DNA of 64,000 bases from JAVVVD01 sp964642795 (GTDB lineage Bacteria > Bacillota > Clostridia > Christensenellales > CAG-138). The translations under genes and the position numbers were made by a program. Numbering within the stretch: position 1 is the stretch's first letter; each line of letters opens with the position of its first letter. The stretch is taken from contig CAZXRQ010000001.1 of assembly GCA_964642795.1 (NCBI GenBank), positions 1-64,000 on the forward strand, in the 5' to 3' direction. Shown here one piece after another: positions 24,383 through 33,287 of the stretch. The notes under the pieces were generated by a model. The model had not been told where the DNA came from, made no database searches, and worked only from the letters and a program-made list of their open reading frames with translations.

Positions 24383-25983
24383 TGCTGTTTCCTCCCGTTA
24401 AATAACCGCGCAAGGCGCTTGCCTCCGGGTATGTATGCAAGCTCATCGCTTGAAAACATCCTGAGCAGCACCAGCAGCACGGCATAAACTAAAACGCCGG
24501 CAACGACTGCACCTAAAGTAGCCAGCGAATTATGGCCGGATGCGTGCAGCGCATTATAGCACAGCTTTACTATGGCCCCCATGACTAAACTTGCCGCAAG
24601 CGGCTTGATAAAAGTATCAAACGGCTGTACGCGTATACTGGCCTTGCGGATAGTGTATATTGCGTCCGCTATGCCGGCAAACGCGTAGCATACCACGGTG
24701 GATACCGCCGCGCCCTGGATATTGATGCGGGGTATGTTCATCAGTATCAGCATGGTGACGACCTTGAGCACAAAGCCAATGAACAGATTGAATACCGGCA
24801 CGTTGGGCTTGCCCATGCCCTGTATCACACCGGTCATGGACTGCACGAGGGAAAGGAATATCACACCTACTGCAGCGGTACGCAGCAGCTCGCCTGCAAG
24901 CGCAAGCTCCTCAGCGGTAAGGTTGACGTAAAGCAGCGAAAGAATAGGCTCCGCTAATACGAACAGCCCCGCGGCACAGGGCAGCCCGATTATGAGAGCT
25001 AGCTTCATGCCAAGCCGTGCGGCAGTGCGCACGCCGGAGAAATCCCGGCGTGCCATCCCGGCGGATATCGCAGGAACAAGACTCATTGCAAGCGCCATGG
25101 TAAGCACGCCCGGCATATTGACCAGCGTTGTTACGTTTGTGCGCAATAGCGAGTAGGCTACCTGAGCGGTTTGGGTATCAAAGCCAAGGTTGGTAAGCGT
25201 GCGCATGATGAGCGCGCTGTCCACTATACCGGTGAGCGGGCTTATGGAGGCGCCTATGGTTATGGGTACCGCCATGAGTACAAGCCCTTTCAGTACGGGC
25301 GAGTTATTCTGCCTTTCGGGCGCCTCAAGCTGTGCGCCGAGACCGCGCCGCTTCTGTACAAAATAAAATACCATTATTACTATAAGCGCCAGCACCTCGG
25401 AAAGCATAACGCCCGTGAGCGCACCCATAGCGGCGTATTCAGGCCCGCGGGGCAGCAGCTTTATGGCGAGCGTAAGGCCTATGGCGAGCTTGCCGAGCTG
25501 CTCCACCACCTGGCTTATCGCAGTGCCCATCATGCGCTGTTTACCCTGCAGATAGCCGCGGAACGCACACATGACGGAAACAAACAGCAGCGCCGGCGCC
25601 AATGCACGGAAGGAAAGGTATGCCTTATCCAGCGTGGTGACGGCGGCTAACGCGTGTGCTCCAAAGTACATCAGCAGCGAGGTGACAATACCTATTGCGG
25701 TAAGCAGCAGCAACGCAACGCGAAACACGCGGTTAGCGCCGCGGTTATCTCCTGCGGCGGTACGCTCCGCAACCATTTTGGATATGGCGGTGGGGAAGCC
25801 CGCGCTGGATATCACGAGCAGCCAGGCATAGTACGGGTAGACTACTTCATAGTAGCTCATACCTTCTTGGCCTACATAATTGGTAAGAGGTATGCGAAAC
25901 AGGGCGCCGATTATCTTTACGATAAGTCCGGCGATAGCGAGCACCGCCGCGCCCTGTACGAATGACCTGCTTTTTCTCTCCAT
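24379..25983 (-). CDS. spoVB: Polysaccharide biosynthesis / SpoVB-type MOP flippase
   Basis: The 534-residue protein has about fourteen hydrophobic segments and the MATE/MOP (MurJ, SpoVB) pattern: AVLAIAGLIVKIIGALFRIPLTNYVG at the start and YPYYAWLLVISSAGFPTAISKMV near 50-75. Members flip lipid-linked cell-wall or cortex precursors. The spoVB-mazG overlap (ATGA) is the conserved spoVB-yabN arrangement. AAGGAG precedes the ATG. Whether this copy serves sporulation or vegetative wall synthesis cannot be told here. Confidence 0.88.
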   Translation of the reverse strand: MERKSRSFVQGAAVLAIAGLIVKIIGALFRIPLTNYVGQEGMSYYEVVYPYYAWLLVISSAGFPTAISKMVAERTAAGDNRGANRVFRVALLLLTAIGIVTSLLMYFGAHALAAVTTLDKAYLSFRALAPALLFVSVMCAFRGYLQGKQRMMGTAISQVVEQLGKLAIGLTLAIKLLPRGPEYAAMGALTGVMLSEVLALIVIMVFYFVQKRRGLGAQLEAPERQNNSPVLKGLVLMAVPITIGASISPLTGIVDSALIMRTLTNLGFDTQTAQVAYSLLRTNVTTLVNMPGVLTMALAMSLVPAISAGMARRDFSGVRTAARLGMKLALIIGLPCAAGLFVLAEPILSLLYVNLTAEELALAGELLRTAAVGVIFLSLVQSMTGVIQGMGKPNVPVFNLFIGFVLKVVTMLILMNIPRINIQGAAVSTVVCYAFAGIADAIYTIRKASIRVQPFDTFIKPLAASLVMGAIVKLCYNALHASGHNSLATLGAVVAGVLVYAVLLVLLRMFSSDELAYIPGGKRLARLFNGRKQQ

Positions 25984-26021
25984 TAGGTATGCTCCTTAAG
26001 GTTGAAAATGTTTATTTTGTA

Positions 26022-26027
26022 ATTATA
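26022..26027 (-). promoter_or_regulatory. -10 element upstream of spoVB
   Basis: A perfect TATAAT on the minus strand lies about 40 bases before the spoVB start. TGGCAA 17 bases upstream is a weak -35. Confidence 0.4.
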
Positions 26028-26142
26028 GCATTTGCCGAAGCTTCTTGCCACTGTTTTGGCAGGAAGGTACGACGTCCGCCATACGAAGCCGTGAAATGGC
26101 AAAAAAAACGGTATGCCTGTGCAACAACCGCACATTTTATAG

Positions 26143-26148
26143 TATAAT
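26143..26148 (+). promoter_or_regulatory. -10 element upstream of the ABC exporter
   Basis: A perfect TATAAT lies 35 bases before the exporter ATG at 26183. The -35 region is poor. Confidence 0.4.
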
Positions 26149-26182
26149 ATCCTTGTACAATCATTATTACGCAGGAGACAGT

Positions 26183-27910
26183 ATGAAACAGAAGTCTAGT
26201 TTGGCCCGCTTTGCAGCATATTATAAGCCTCATATGCCGTTATTCATGCTGGATATGGGCTGCGCGCTGCTCATAAGTGCGGTGGATGTAGCATATCCTT
26301 TATTTTCCAAAATAGCCATTCAGCAATATCTGCCCGATGGCAAGTACAGGGCTTTCTTTATTTTTATTGCTATTGCGTTGACGGCTTATGTGCTGAGGGC
26401 GCTTATGCAGTATGTTGTGACGGCGTTCGGTCATAAGCTGGGTGTGCTTATGGAAGCGGATATGCGGCGGGATGTGTTTTCGCATCTGCAAAAGCTGTCC
26501 TTCAGCTTCTTTGATAAATCACGCACGGGAGTGCTGATGTCGCGCTGCACCAACGATCTGTTTGAGATGACCGAGCTGGCGCATCACGGCCCGGAGGATC
26601 TGTTCATTTCCATCGTAACGCTCACCGGCTCGCTGATAGTGATGTTTACCATAGAATGGAGGCTTGCTTTAGTGCTGGCGGTGCTTGTGCCGGTATTCTC
26701 CGGGGCTGTGCTGCTTATGCGGAAATGGCTTATGCGGGTGTCGGGCAACGTAAAGGCCGGGCTTGCGACCGTTAACTCCGATATAGAGTCGTCCATATCC
26801 GGAATGCGGGTAGCACAGGCGTTTACCAACGAGAAATACGAGATCGAAAAATTCGACAGGGGCAACCGTACCTACGTTAAATCCCGTCAAAAGTTCTATG
26901 TGGCTATGGCGAGTTTCGGCTTTGTTATGGAGCTGTTCACATCCGTATTGAGCGTGGTGGTGCTGGGCATGGGCGGCTATCTTATAATGGCGCAGGATAT
27001 GGATCTGTTGGTGCTGCTTACCTTTACCATGTATGTATCCAGCTTTACATCGCCAATCAAGCGTCTTTCCGCTTTTGCCGAGGTGTACACTATGGGTATG
27101 AGCGGGTTTGGGCGCTTTACCGAAATAATGGATACCGAACCAGATATTGAGGATACTCCGAATGCGGCGGATATAGGCAGTGTGAAAGGCGACGTGGTGT
27201 TTGATCATGTCAGCTTTGCATATGACGAAAACGAAGAGGTGCTTGAGGATGTAAGCCTGCATGTGCCTACTGGGCGCACCGTTGCACTTGTAGGCCCGTC
27301 GGGCGGGGGGAAGACTACGATATGCCATCTTTTGCCGCGCTTTTACGAGCCGCACGACGGAAGGATTTTGATCGACGGCAAAGATATACGCGGCCTCACG
27401 ATGCACTCACTTAGGGAGAATATAGGCATAGTGCAGCAGGACGTATTCCTATTTGCGGATACCATCCGTGAGAATATACGCTACGGGCGAACCGCCGCCA
27501 CCGAGCAGGAGATAATCGCCGCGGCGAAGGCGGCCGAGATACATGACGATATTATGGCGATGCCAGCAGGATATGATACGGTGGTGGGGGAGCGCGGGCT
27601 CACACTTTCCGGCGGACAAAAGCAGCGCGTATCCATTGCGCGTATATTCTTAAAGAATCCGCCTATATTGATACTGGACGAGGCGACAAGCGCACTGGAT
27701 TCCGCTACCGAAGCGAGAATTACTACCGCGTTTGACAGGCTGAGCAAAGGGCGTACTACGCTGATAATCGCCCACCGGCTTTCCACCGTGCGAAACGCGG
27801 ATGAAATAATCGTGGTGGACAGCGGGCGCATAATAGAACAGGGTACGCACGACGAGCTGATCAGGCTTGGCGGCGAGTACGCGGCGCTGCATTCAGCGCA
27901 GATAAACTGA
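26183..27910 (+). CDS. ABC exporter, fused permease and ATPase
   Basis: This protein of about 575 residues has an N-terminal six-helix exporter domain (about 15-310) and a C-terminal ATPase: Walker A GPSGGGKTT (about 373), QQDVFLF Q-loop, signature LSGGQKQR, Walker B ILILDEATSALD and the H-loop IIAHRLST. It would work as a homodimer or heterodimer, exporting lipids, drugs or peptides. GCAGGAG precedes ATG 26183; the long frame upstream runs over the promoter and is not used. No second half-transporter is adjacent. Confidence 0.9.
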   Translation: MKQKSSLARFAAYYKPHMPLFMLDMGCALLISAVDVAYPLFSKIAIQQYLPDGKYRAFFIFIAIALTAYVLRALMQYVVTAFGHKLGVLMEADMRRDVFSHLQKLSFSFFDKSRTGVLMSRCTNDLFEMTELAHHGPEDLFISIVTLTGSLIVMFTIEWRLALVLAVLVPVFSGAVLLMRKWLMRVSGNVKAGLATVNSDIESSISGMRVAQAFTNEKYEIEKFDRGNRTYVKSRQKFYVAMASFGFVMELFTSVLSVVVLGMGGYLIMAQDMDLLVLLTFTMYVSSFTSPIKRLSAFAEVYTMGMSGFGRFTEIMDTEPDIEDTPNAADIGSVKGDVVFDHVSFAYDENEEVLEDVSLHVPTGRTVALVGPSGGGKTTICHLLPRFYEPHDGRILIDGKDIRGLTMHSLRENIGIVQQDVFLFADTIRENIRYGRTAATEQEIIAAAKAAEIHDDIMAMPAGYDTVVGERGLTLSGGQKQRVSIARIFLKNPPILILDEATSALDSATEARITTAFDRLSKGRTTLIIAHRLSTVRNADEIIVVDSGRIIEQGTHDELIRLGGEYAALHSAQIN

Positions 27911-27926
27911 CGGAGGTATGTCTAGT

Positions 27927-29588
27927 ATGAAGTTCACGGTAGATGGGATGATCTGTGATATTGCCCAGGGCGAAAGCCTTGGCGCAGCAGTTAAGAAGCT
28001 TGGGATGGACAGCGACTCGCTGAAATTCCGCCCATTGGCCGCGCAGATAGGCGGCGAGGTTTTCAGCCTTGGATATGTGCCGTTTCGTGATGTTACGGTG
28101 CATCTGCTGCGATATGGCGAGGAGGCAGGGCGCAGGGTTTATGAGCGTTCGCTGCAATTCGTGCTGATAGCTGCGATGCGCAAGCTGTTCAAAGACGCCA
28201 AGGTATACGTGCGGTATTCGTTGGGCGCGGGGTTGTATATAACCGTGGATAAGGAGCCGGCGCTTACCGAGCAGGATGTTTTGGCTGTGGAAAGCGAGAT
28301 GCGGAGGCTTGTCCGCCTTGCACTGCCGCTGGCAAGAAAGCGCCTTGGTATTGATGAAGCCATAAAGGTATTTGAGGATAACGGTCAGCCGGATAAGGCG
28401 CGCCTGCTTAAATGGCGCAAGTTCAGCTATTTTGACGTATATGCGCTGGAAGGCCATATGGATTACTATTACGGCGAGATGGCGCCGGATACCAGCTATG
28501 TGGATGTGTTCCGGCTAAAATATGTGCGCGGCGCCATAATGATGCTTATGCCGCGCAGCGACGAGCCGGATGTTCCCAGCGATTTTGAGGATTTGCCAAA
28601 GCTTGCGGACGTGTTCCGCCAAAGCGACGAATGGGGAAGACTCATGCACTGCGATACCGTCAGCGAGCTAAATACCAGCGTTAAGCAGGGACGCATACGC
28701 GAGCTTGTCCGCATAAACGAGGCGCTGCATGAGAGGGGCTATGCCGACATAGCTGACGAAATAGTAAAATCACACGCACATGCCGTAATGGTGGCGGGGC
28801 CTTCCTCCTCCGGCAAGACCACCAGCGCTAATCGCATAGCCACGCAGCTTAGGGTGCTGGGGCAGGACCCCGTTATGCTTAGCCTTGACAACTTCTATCT
28901 CGACCGCGACGCCATACCGCTGGACGAGCACGGCCAGCGCGATCTGGAACACATAAACACGCTGGATATACCGCGCTTCAGCCACGACCTTGCACTGCTT
29001 TTGCAGGGCGAGGAGGTGGAGGTGCCAGTATTCAACTTTAAGACCGGCAAGCGCGAACTGACCGGCAGAGCGATGAGACTGCTGAGTGACCAACCGCTGA
29101 TAATCGAAGGCATACACGGCCTTAATCCGCTGCTTTTGGGCGAAGAAGTTGCGCAGGACGCTGTGTTCCGAATATATGTGAGCGCGCTTACCACGCTTAA
29201 CATAGACGACCATAACCGTATACGCACAACGGATGTGCGTCTGCTGCGCCGCCTTGTCAGGGATTACAATACCCGCGGGGCGAGCATGGAGCATACGCTT
29301 TCAATGTGGCCAAGCGTACGACGGGGCGAGGAGACCTGGATATTCCCGTATCAGGAACATGCAGATATGCTGTTTAATACAACGCTTGTGTATGAGGTGG
29401 CGGTACTGAAGAAATATGTATATCCGCTGCTGGACGAAGTGCCGCCGGAGAGCCCGTATTTTGCGCAGGCGCGGGATGTTGTGAAGTTTTTGAACTATTT
29501 TCTGGATGCGGACGTCGAGGACGAAATACCGCCTACCAGCGTTTTGCGTGAATTCATAGGCGGAAATACATTCTACCGTGACGACTGA
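27927..29588 (+). CDS. Uridine-kinase-like nucleoside kinase with N-terminal TGS/tRNA-synthetase-like region
   Basis: This 553-residue protein has a TGS-like start (MKFTVDGMICDIAQGESLGAA) and a ThrRS-editing-like region (about 60-230). A P-loop kinase domain of the phosphoribulokinase/uridine kinase family starts at VAGPSSSGKTTSANRIATQL (about 287) with LSLDNFYLDRDAIP downstream. The architecture is known in Clostridia and some other anaerobes; the true substrate is uncertain. The start at ATG 27927 is 10 bases from GGAGG; ATG 27918 is too close to it. It follows the ABC exporter after 16 bases. Confidence 0.85.
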   Translation: MKFTVDGMICDIAQGESLGAAVKKLGMDSDSLKFRPLAAQIGGEVFSLGYVPFRDVTVHLLRYGEEAGRRVYERSLQFVLIAAMRKLFKDAKVYVRYSLGAGLYITVDKEPALTEQDVLAVESEMRRLVRLALPLARKRLGIDEAIKVFEDNGQPDKARLLKWRKFSYFDVYALEGHMDYYYGEMAPDTSYVDVFRLKYVRGAIMMLMPRSDEPDVPSDFEDLPKLADVFRQSDEWGRLMHCDTVSELNTSVKQGRIRELVRINEALHERGYADIADEIVKSHAHAVMVAGPSSSGKTTSANRIATQLRVLGQDPVMLSLDNFYLDRDAIPLDEHGQRDLEHINTLDIPRFSHDLALLLQGEEVEVPVFNFKTGKRELTGRAMRLLSDQPLIIEGIHGLNPLLLGEEVAQDAVFRIYVSALTTLNIDDHNRIRTTDVRLLRRLVRDYNTRGASMEHTLSMWPSVRRGEETWIFPYQEHADMLFNTTLVYEVAVLKKYVYPLLDEVPPESPYFAQARDVVKFLNYFLDADVEDEIPPTSVLREFIGGNTFYRDD

Positions 29589-29600
29589 CCGTAGGATATG

Positions 29601-29609
29601 TGTTATAAT
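29601..29609 (+). promoter_or_regulatory. Extended -10 promoter of the GDPD gene
   Basis: TGTTATAAT fits an extended -10 (TGnTATAAT), which does not need a strong -35. It is 38 bases before the ATG. Confidence 0.55.
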
Positions 29610-29647
29610 CGCATTGTAAATATATTTTCATCTGGGAGGCTGAGCAT

Positions 29648-30376
29648 ATGGCAACCAAGGTTTGGGCGCATAGAGGGGCAAGCGCATATGCGCCGGAGAA
29701 CACCATAGCGGCGTTTCGCATGGCGGTAGAGATGGGCGCTGACGGCGTTGAGCTGGATGTACACGAGAGTGCCGACGGCAAGCTGATGGTAATACACGAT
29801 GAAACCGTGGACCGCACCTCCAACGGCAGCGGGCGAGTGGTGGATATGACCTGCCAGGAGCTTAAGCAGCTGGATTTTTCAAACGGCTTTGATAAGTATG
29901 CCGGCGCGCGCATACCTACGCTGCGCGAGGTGTTCGGTCTGCTCAAAAACACCAACATAACGATTAACATCGAGATAAAGTGCGATGTGGTGGTTTATTG
30001 GGGCATTTGGGACAAGCTGCTGCAGCTTGAGCAGGAGATGGGCATGCAGGGGCGCATATTGTACTCCTCCTTTAACCACTATGTTTTAATGGAGCTTAGA
30101 AAGTCCGCACCGGACGCTAAGATAGGGCTGTTGTATTCCAACGCCATGGTGGACGCGTGGTTATATGCGCAGCACTTGGGCGCTCAGGCACTACACCCGC
30201 ACTATCAGGTGGCGCTTCAATGCCCGGGCTATATCGAGGGCTGCCGCGAAGCCGGCGTTGCGATAAACGCTTGGACGGTGAACGATCCCGAGGCAATGCG
30301 TAAGCTTGCTCACGAGAATATCGGCGCAATTATAACCAATACGCCGGATGTGGCGCTGCGGGAATTGGGAAGATAA
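29648..30376 (+). CDS. Glycerophosphodiester phosphodiesterase
   Basis: This 242-residue protein has the GDPD signature: AHRGASAYAPENTIAAF (His and Arg-Gly, about 6-22), GADGVELDVHESADGKLMVIHDE (metal and catalytic Glu/Asp/His) and later INIEIK and NAWTVND. It hydrolyses glycerophosphodiesters to glycerol 3-phosphate and an alcohol. No signal peptide is present, so it is cytoplasmic. GGGAGG precedes the ATG. Confidence 0.92.
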   Translation: MATKVWAHRGASAYAPENTIAAFRMAVEMGADGVELDVHESADGKLMVIHDETVDRTSNGSGRVVDMTCQELKQLDFSNGFDKYAGARIPTLREVFGLLKNTNITINIEIKCDVVVYWGIWDKLLQLEQEMGMQGRILYSSFNHYVLMELRKSAPDAKIGLLYSNAMVDAWLYAQHLGAQALHPHYQVALQCPGYIEGCREAGVAINAWTVNDPEAMRKLAHENIGAIITNTPDVALRELGR

Positions 30377-30398
30377 ACAAGCGGTATTTGATGTGAAG

Positions 30399-30635
30399 AT
30401 GAGGTTGATTACCGCAAGACGGATGATTACCGTTTTGTTTTGTTTGATGTGCGCCGTGCTGCTGTTCGGGAGCTTCACGAATCAATGGACGTGGGTGCTT
30501 ATCGGAGTGGGTATGGCATTTGTTACCATTGCGTTCAGCTTTATATTTTACAGATGCCCGTACTGCAACAAATATCTTGCACGGAACGATGGAAAGTATT
30601 GCCAACACTGCGGCAGCCGACTCGATGATGAATAG
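30399..30635 (+). CDS. Small membrane protein with C-terminal zinc ribbon
   Basis: The product is about 78 residues. It has two hydrophobic segments (MITVLFCLMCAVLLFGSF and WVLIGVGMAFVTIAFSFIFY) and then RCPYCNKYLARNDGKYCQHCG, a CxxC-x9-CxxC zinc ribbon. The start is uncertain: GTG 30393 and ATG 30399 are both possible, and no clear ribosome-binding site is seen. Coupling to the gdpd gene 22 bases upstream is likely. Function unknown. Confidence 0.6.
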   Translation: MRLITARRMITVLFCLMCAVLLFGSFTNQWTWVLIGVGMAFVTIAFSFIFYRCPYCNKYLARNDGKYCQHCGSRLDDE

Positions 30636-30656
30636 CAAAAGGAAATGATCGCTGAT

Positions 30657-31046
30657 ATGGAATTGGGAACAAAGGGATATGCAGAGTGTACGGTAAACGG
30701 CACTAATACCGCAAAAGCAATGGGCAGCGGAGGGCTGGAGGTGTTGGCAACGCCTGCGATGATAGCGCTTATGGAAAAGGCGTCGTGCGAGAGCGTACAG
30801 CCGCACCTTGAACCGGGAAGCGGTACTGTAGGAACGTTTATGAACGTTACGCACGACGCGCCGTCGCCGGTCGGCATGAGGATACACTGCACCAGCGAGC
30901 TTGTTGCGGCAGATGACCGAAAGCTGGTTTTTCGCGTTGCGGCATTTGATGAAGCGGGAAAGATTGGTGGAGGCGTGCATGAACGCTGCATCATCCAAAA
31001 TGAGAGGTTTCAAAGCAGAGCCAATGCAAAGCTCAACAGCCAATGA
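30657..31046 (+). CDS. Hotdog thioesterase, fluoroacetyl-CoA thioesterase (FlK)-like
   Basis: This protein of about 129 residues matches the FlK-like thioesterase family: LEVLATPAMIALMEKASCE (about 25-43, with the catalytic Thr/Glu), GTVGTFMNVTHDAPSPVGM and HERCIIQNERF at the end. It would hydrolyse short acyl-CoAs. ATG 30657 or ATG 30645 could be the start; AAAGGAA (30638-30643) is too close to the latter. It follows the zinc-ribbon gene closely. Confidence 0.78.
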   Translation: MELGTKGYAECTVNGTNTAKAMGSGGLEVLATPAMIALMEKASCESVQPHLEPGSGTVGTFMNVTHDAPSPVGMRIHCTSELVAADDRKLVFRVAAFDEAGKIGGGVHERCIIQNERFQSRANAKLNSQ

Positions 31047-31112
31047 TAGAAGCAGACAAAAAAACGGAGCCGCGCTTGCACTTAACCAAGCGGAGCGGAC
31101 ATTGATAAAGAG

Positions 31113-31145
31113 ACCTCCTGTCGCAGGATAAATACGACAGGAGGT
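31113..31145 (+). terminator. Hairpin in the 220-base gap after the FlK-like gene
   Basis: ACCTCCTGTCG (31113-31123) pairs perfectly with CGACAGGAGGT (31135-31145) around an 11-base loop. ATTTG follows, so the T run is weak. I see no gene in the surrounding gap (31047-31266). Confidence 0.6.
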
Positions 31146-31229
31146 ATTTGCATGGGAGCACTATCTGGAAGCGTTATTACCTAGAAAGCGTTGGATAATG
31201 AAGGAACAAGGTTAAAACATCGAATGACA

Positions 31230-31252
31230 GAAAAAGCGCTTTTAGCGTTTTA
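31230..31252 (-). terminator. Weak terminator of the deoxyribosyltransferase-like gene
   Basis: On the minus strand a short CGCT/AGCG stem with an AAA loop is followed by C and five T residues, 15 to 35 bases after the stop codon. The stem is only about 4 pairs. Confidence 0.35.
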
Positions 31253-31266
31253 GCATACAAAAAGGG

Positions 31267-31665
31267 TCAAAGTACATCCAGCGAGGCATACAGGGATTCA
31301 AAGTCGCAGCACATATGGCGCACCGCAGGATGGTGATAAAATACGCAGGTCGCTGTACCGCCGCCGAAAGCCTCGGCGGATTCGCTCCAAAGTACTATGC
31401 GCTTATTATCGCAGGTGGCAAGCGCAGTACCAAGCTCTATATGTGTACCCTTTCCGCCGGGCAATAGTATTAGCACAAGCTCAGCGCCGGAAACGGCGGC
31501 TATCTCATTTGCGGAAACCTCGTTCATACGCGATTCACCCGCATTGCGCACGTCGCCGTGTAAAGTCCAGTCGTAGGCAGGGGAGTGTCCCAGCGCGCAA
31601 AGCCGGAGTATGACCTTGGCGGCGCGCTCGCGGTTTTCCAGTCCGGTTGCAACATAAAAGGTCAT
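31267..31665 (-). CDS. Nucleoside 2-deoxyribosyltransferase-like protein
   Basis: The 132-residue protein starts with MTFYVATGLENRERAAKV and carries GGKGTHIELGTALA (about 75-88), the pattern in which nucleoside 2-deoxyribosyltransferase-like proteins keep the nucleophilic glutamate. The true family exchanges bases between deoxyribonucleosides; relatives do other N-glycosidic chemistry. Its ATG overlaps the thymidine kinase stop by 4 bases (ATGA) and GGAG lies just upstream, so they are coupled. The neighbouring nucleoside genes support a nucleoside role, but the exact reaction is inferred. Confidence 0.68.
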   Translation of the reverse strand: MTFYVATGLENRERAAKVILRLCALGHSPAYDWTLHGDVRNAGESRMNEVSANEIAAVSGAELVLILLPGGKGTHIELGTALATCDNKRIVLWSESAEAFGGGTATCVFYHHPAVRHMCCDFESLYASLDVL

Positions 31666-32246
31666 GCTTTTTCTCCGCGCAGTCCCGGACCGGGATCGCC
31701 AATGCGCCAGTGCTTGCGGCACAGACCGACGTATTTATCGTTTGCGCCCAGCACCACCTGCTCGCCTTCTTTGGCTATACCGCCATTGCCATCCAAACGG
31801 GCGTTGCATATGGCCTTGCGTCCGCACCAGCAGATGGTTTTTATCTCCTCGATGGTATCCGCGCGCGCCATAAGCCACAGGCTGCCTTCAAAGAAATTAC
31901 CCTGAAAATCCGTGCGCAGTCCATAGCATATCACGGGCACGTTGTAAGCATCCACCAGCTCGCATAGCAGCTCGACGTCCGCTTTGGAAAGAAACTGCGC
32001 CTCGTCAATTATGATACAGTCATATTCGCCACGGCGTATTGCGCCGAGATCCATGCTGTGAAACAGCACACATTCATCCGAAAGGCCGCAGCGTGAGCTG
32101 ATGGTATTTATGCCATCCCGAACATCAATCTCGGGCTTTACAAGCAGCGCCCTCTGCGCGCGTTCGCCATAGTTGTACTTTACCATTATAGCATTTGCGG
32201 TTTTGCTTGAGCTCATTGCGCCATAGCGAAAATAAAGCTTTGCCAT
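31662..32246 (-). CDS. tdk: Thymidine kinase
   Basis: The 194-residue protein has the type II thymidine kinase layout: P-loop YGAMSSSKT at about 8-16, Walker B IIIDEAQFL (about 86-94) and C-terminal zinc cysteines in CWCGRKAICNAR and GLCRKHW. It phosphorylates thymidine and deoxyuridine with ATP. GAGGATAT-type ribosome-binding sequence precedes ATG 32246; the longer frame from 32276 starts within a terminator hairpin. It lies behind the nucleoside ABC transporter genes. Confidence 0.94.
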   Translation of the reverse strand: MAKLYFRYGAMSSSKTANAIMVKYNYGERAQRALLVKPEIDVRDGINTISSRCGLSDECVLFHSMDLGAIRRGEYDCIIIDEAQFLSKADVELLCELVDAYNVPVICYGLRTDFQGNFFEGSLWLMARADTIEEIKTICWCGRKAICNARLDGNGGIAKEGEQVVLGANDKYVGLCRKHWRIGDPGPGLRGEKA

Positions 32247-32262
32247 TGTTATATCCTCCTTG

Positions 32263-32286
32263 GAAAAGGGCCGCACAGGCGGCCCT
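32263..32286 (-). terminator. Terminator between the nucleoside permease genes and tdk
   Basis: On the minus strand AGGGCCGC (32286-32279), CTGT and GCGGCCCT (32274-32267) form a perfect 8-pair stem followed by TTTT. tdk starts only 20 bases later with no promoter of its own, so read-through probably expresses tdk at a lower level. Confidence 0.75.
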
Positions 32287-32300
32287 AAACAGCAGTTTTA

Positions 32301-33287
32301 TCAGCGGGCTCCTTTATCGTAGGGTATGCCTTCAGCCTTAGGCGCTCTGGACTTTTTGGATGTGAGTATCAGCAATATCATGGTGACGATGTAGGGCAGC
32401 ATGAGATACAGATACTCGCTGGATTTGACGTTGCTAAAGCTGGGCAGGAACGGGATAGAGCCACTGTACGAGCCGACTATCTTGAACAGCGCGAAAAACA
32501 GCGATGCGCCAAGAATGTTCATGGGCTTCCAGTTGCCGAATATCATAACTGCCAAAGCCAGGAAGCCGTAGCCGGCGACGGAGGATTGGAACGCGCTGCC
32601 GGCTGCCAGCGTATACGCAAGCCCGCCTATACCGCCGAGCAAGCCTGATATCATGACGCCAGCATAGCGCATACGGTACACGTTTATGCCTACGGAATCT
32701 GCGGCCTGAGGATGCTCACCGCAGGCACGAAGCCTTAAACCAAAGCGTGTCTTGTAAAGCAGTATGACCGCCACGATAAACAGCACAACGGCCACAGGTG
32801 TCGTAAGGAAAAAGCTTTTGAATACCAAATTCTGGAAAAAAGTGTTCTTAACGGCTATACCGAGGGTGCTTTGGCTGATGCGCGCCCAGGTGGGTATTAG
32901 TATGTTGGTTTGCCCTTGACCCTGAACCGCCCACGTGAGAGTTATTGCAAACGCTGGAGCGAACATATTCAGTGCGGTGCCGCCAATGGTCTGATCGGCT
33001 TTCAGCTGTATTGAGGCGAACGCCAGCGCCAGCGAGAATATCATGCCGGAGCCTGCCGCAATGAGTATGGCAATAAGCATGGCCTGCTGAGGATGCATGG
33101 CTCCAAGGCCGGAAAGATCGGCAGAGCGCAGGTATAGCGTGCCGAACAGCGCGCCTATAACCATGATACCCTCAAGCGCTATGTTGATTATGCCGCTGCG
33201 TTCGGAAAACATACCGCCCAAGGCTACCAGCAGCAGCGGTACTGCAAATATGATGGTTGCGGCGAGAATATCGGATAGAATATTCAT
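32301..33287 (-). CDS. Nucleoside ABC transporter permease (BMP-type system, second permease)
   Basis: This 328-residue protein has about nine hydrophobic helices and the branched-chain/nucleoside permease (BPD_transp_2) pattern: GGMFSERSGIINIALEGIMVIGALFG (about 25-50) and FGLRLRACGEHPQAADSVGINVYRMRY (about 180-210, the EAA-like coupling loop). It works with the preceding permease and ATPase. The start overlaps the preceding permease stop by 4 bases. Confidence 0.9.
   Translation of the reverse strand: MNILSDILAATIIFAVPLLLVALGGMFSERSGIINIALEGIMVIGALFGTLYLRSADLSGLGAMHPQQAMLIAILIAAGSGMIFSLALAFASIQLKADQTIGGTALNMFAPAFAITLTWAVQGQGQTNILIPTWARISQSTLGIAVKNTFFQNLVFKSFFLTTPVAVVLFIVAVILLYKTRFGLRLRACGEHPQAADSVGINVYRMRYAGVMISGLLGGIGGLAYTLAAGSAFQSSVAGYGFLALAVMIFGNWKPMNILGASLFFALFKIVGSYSGSIPFLPSFSNVKSSEYLYLMLPYIVTMILLILTSKKSRAPKAEGIPYDKGAR

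Noticed and set aside
26045..26182. N-terminal extension of the ABC exporter
   Set aside because: The extra codons run across the promoter -10; the ribosome-binding site and the family start support ATG 26183.
30901..31131. Open frame overlapping the FlK-like gene and the following gap
   Set aside because: It has no ribosome-binding site, overlaps a recognised gene in another frame and ends in a terminator-like hairpin.
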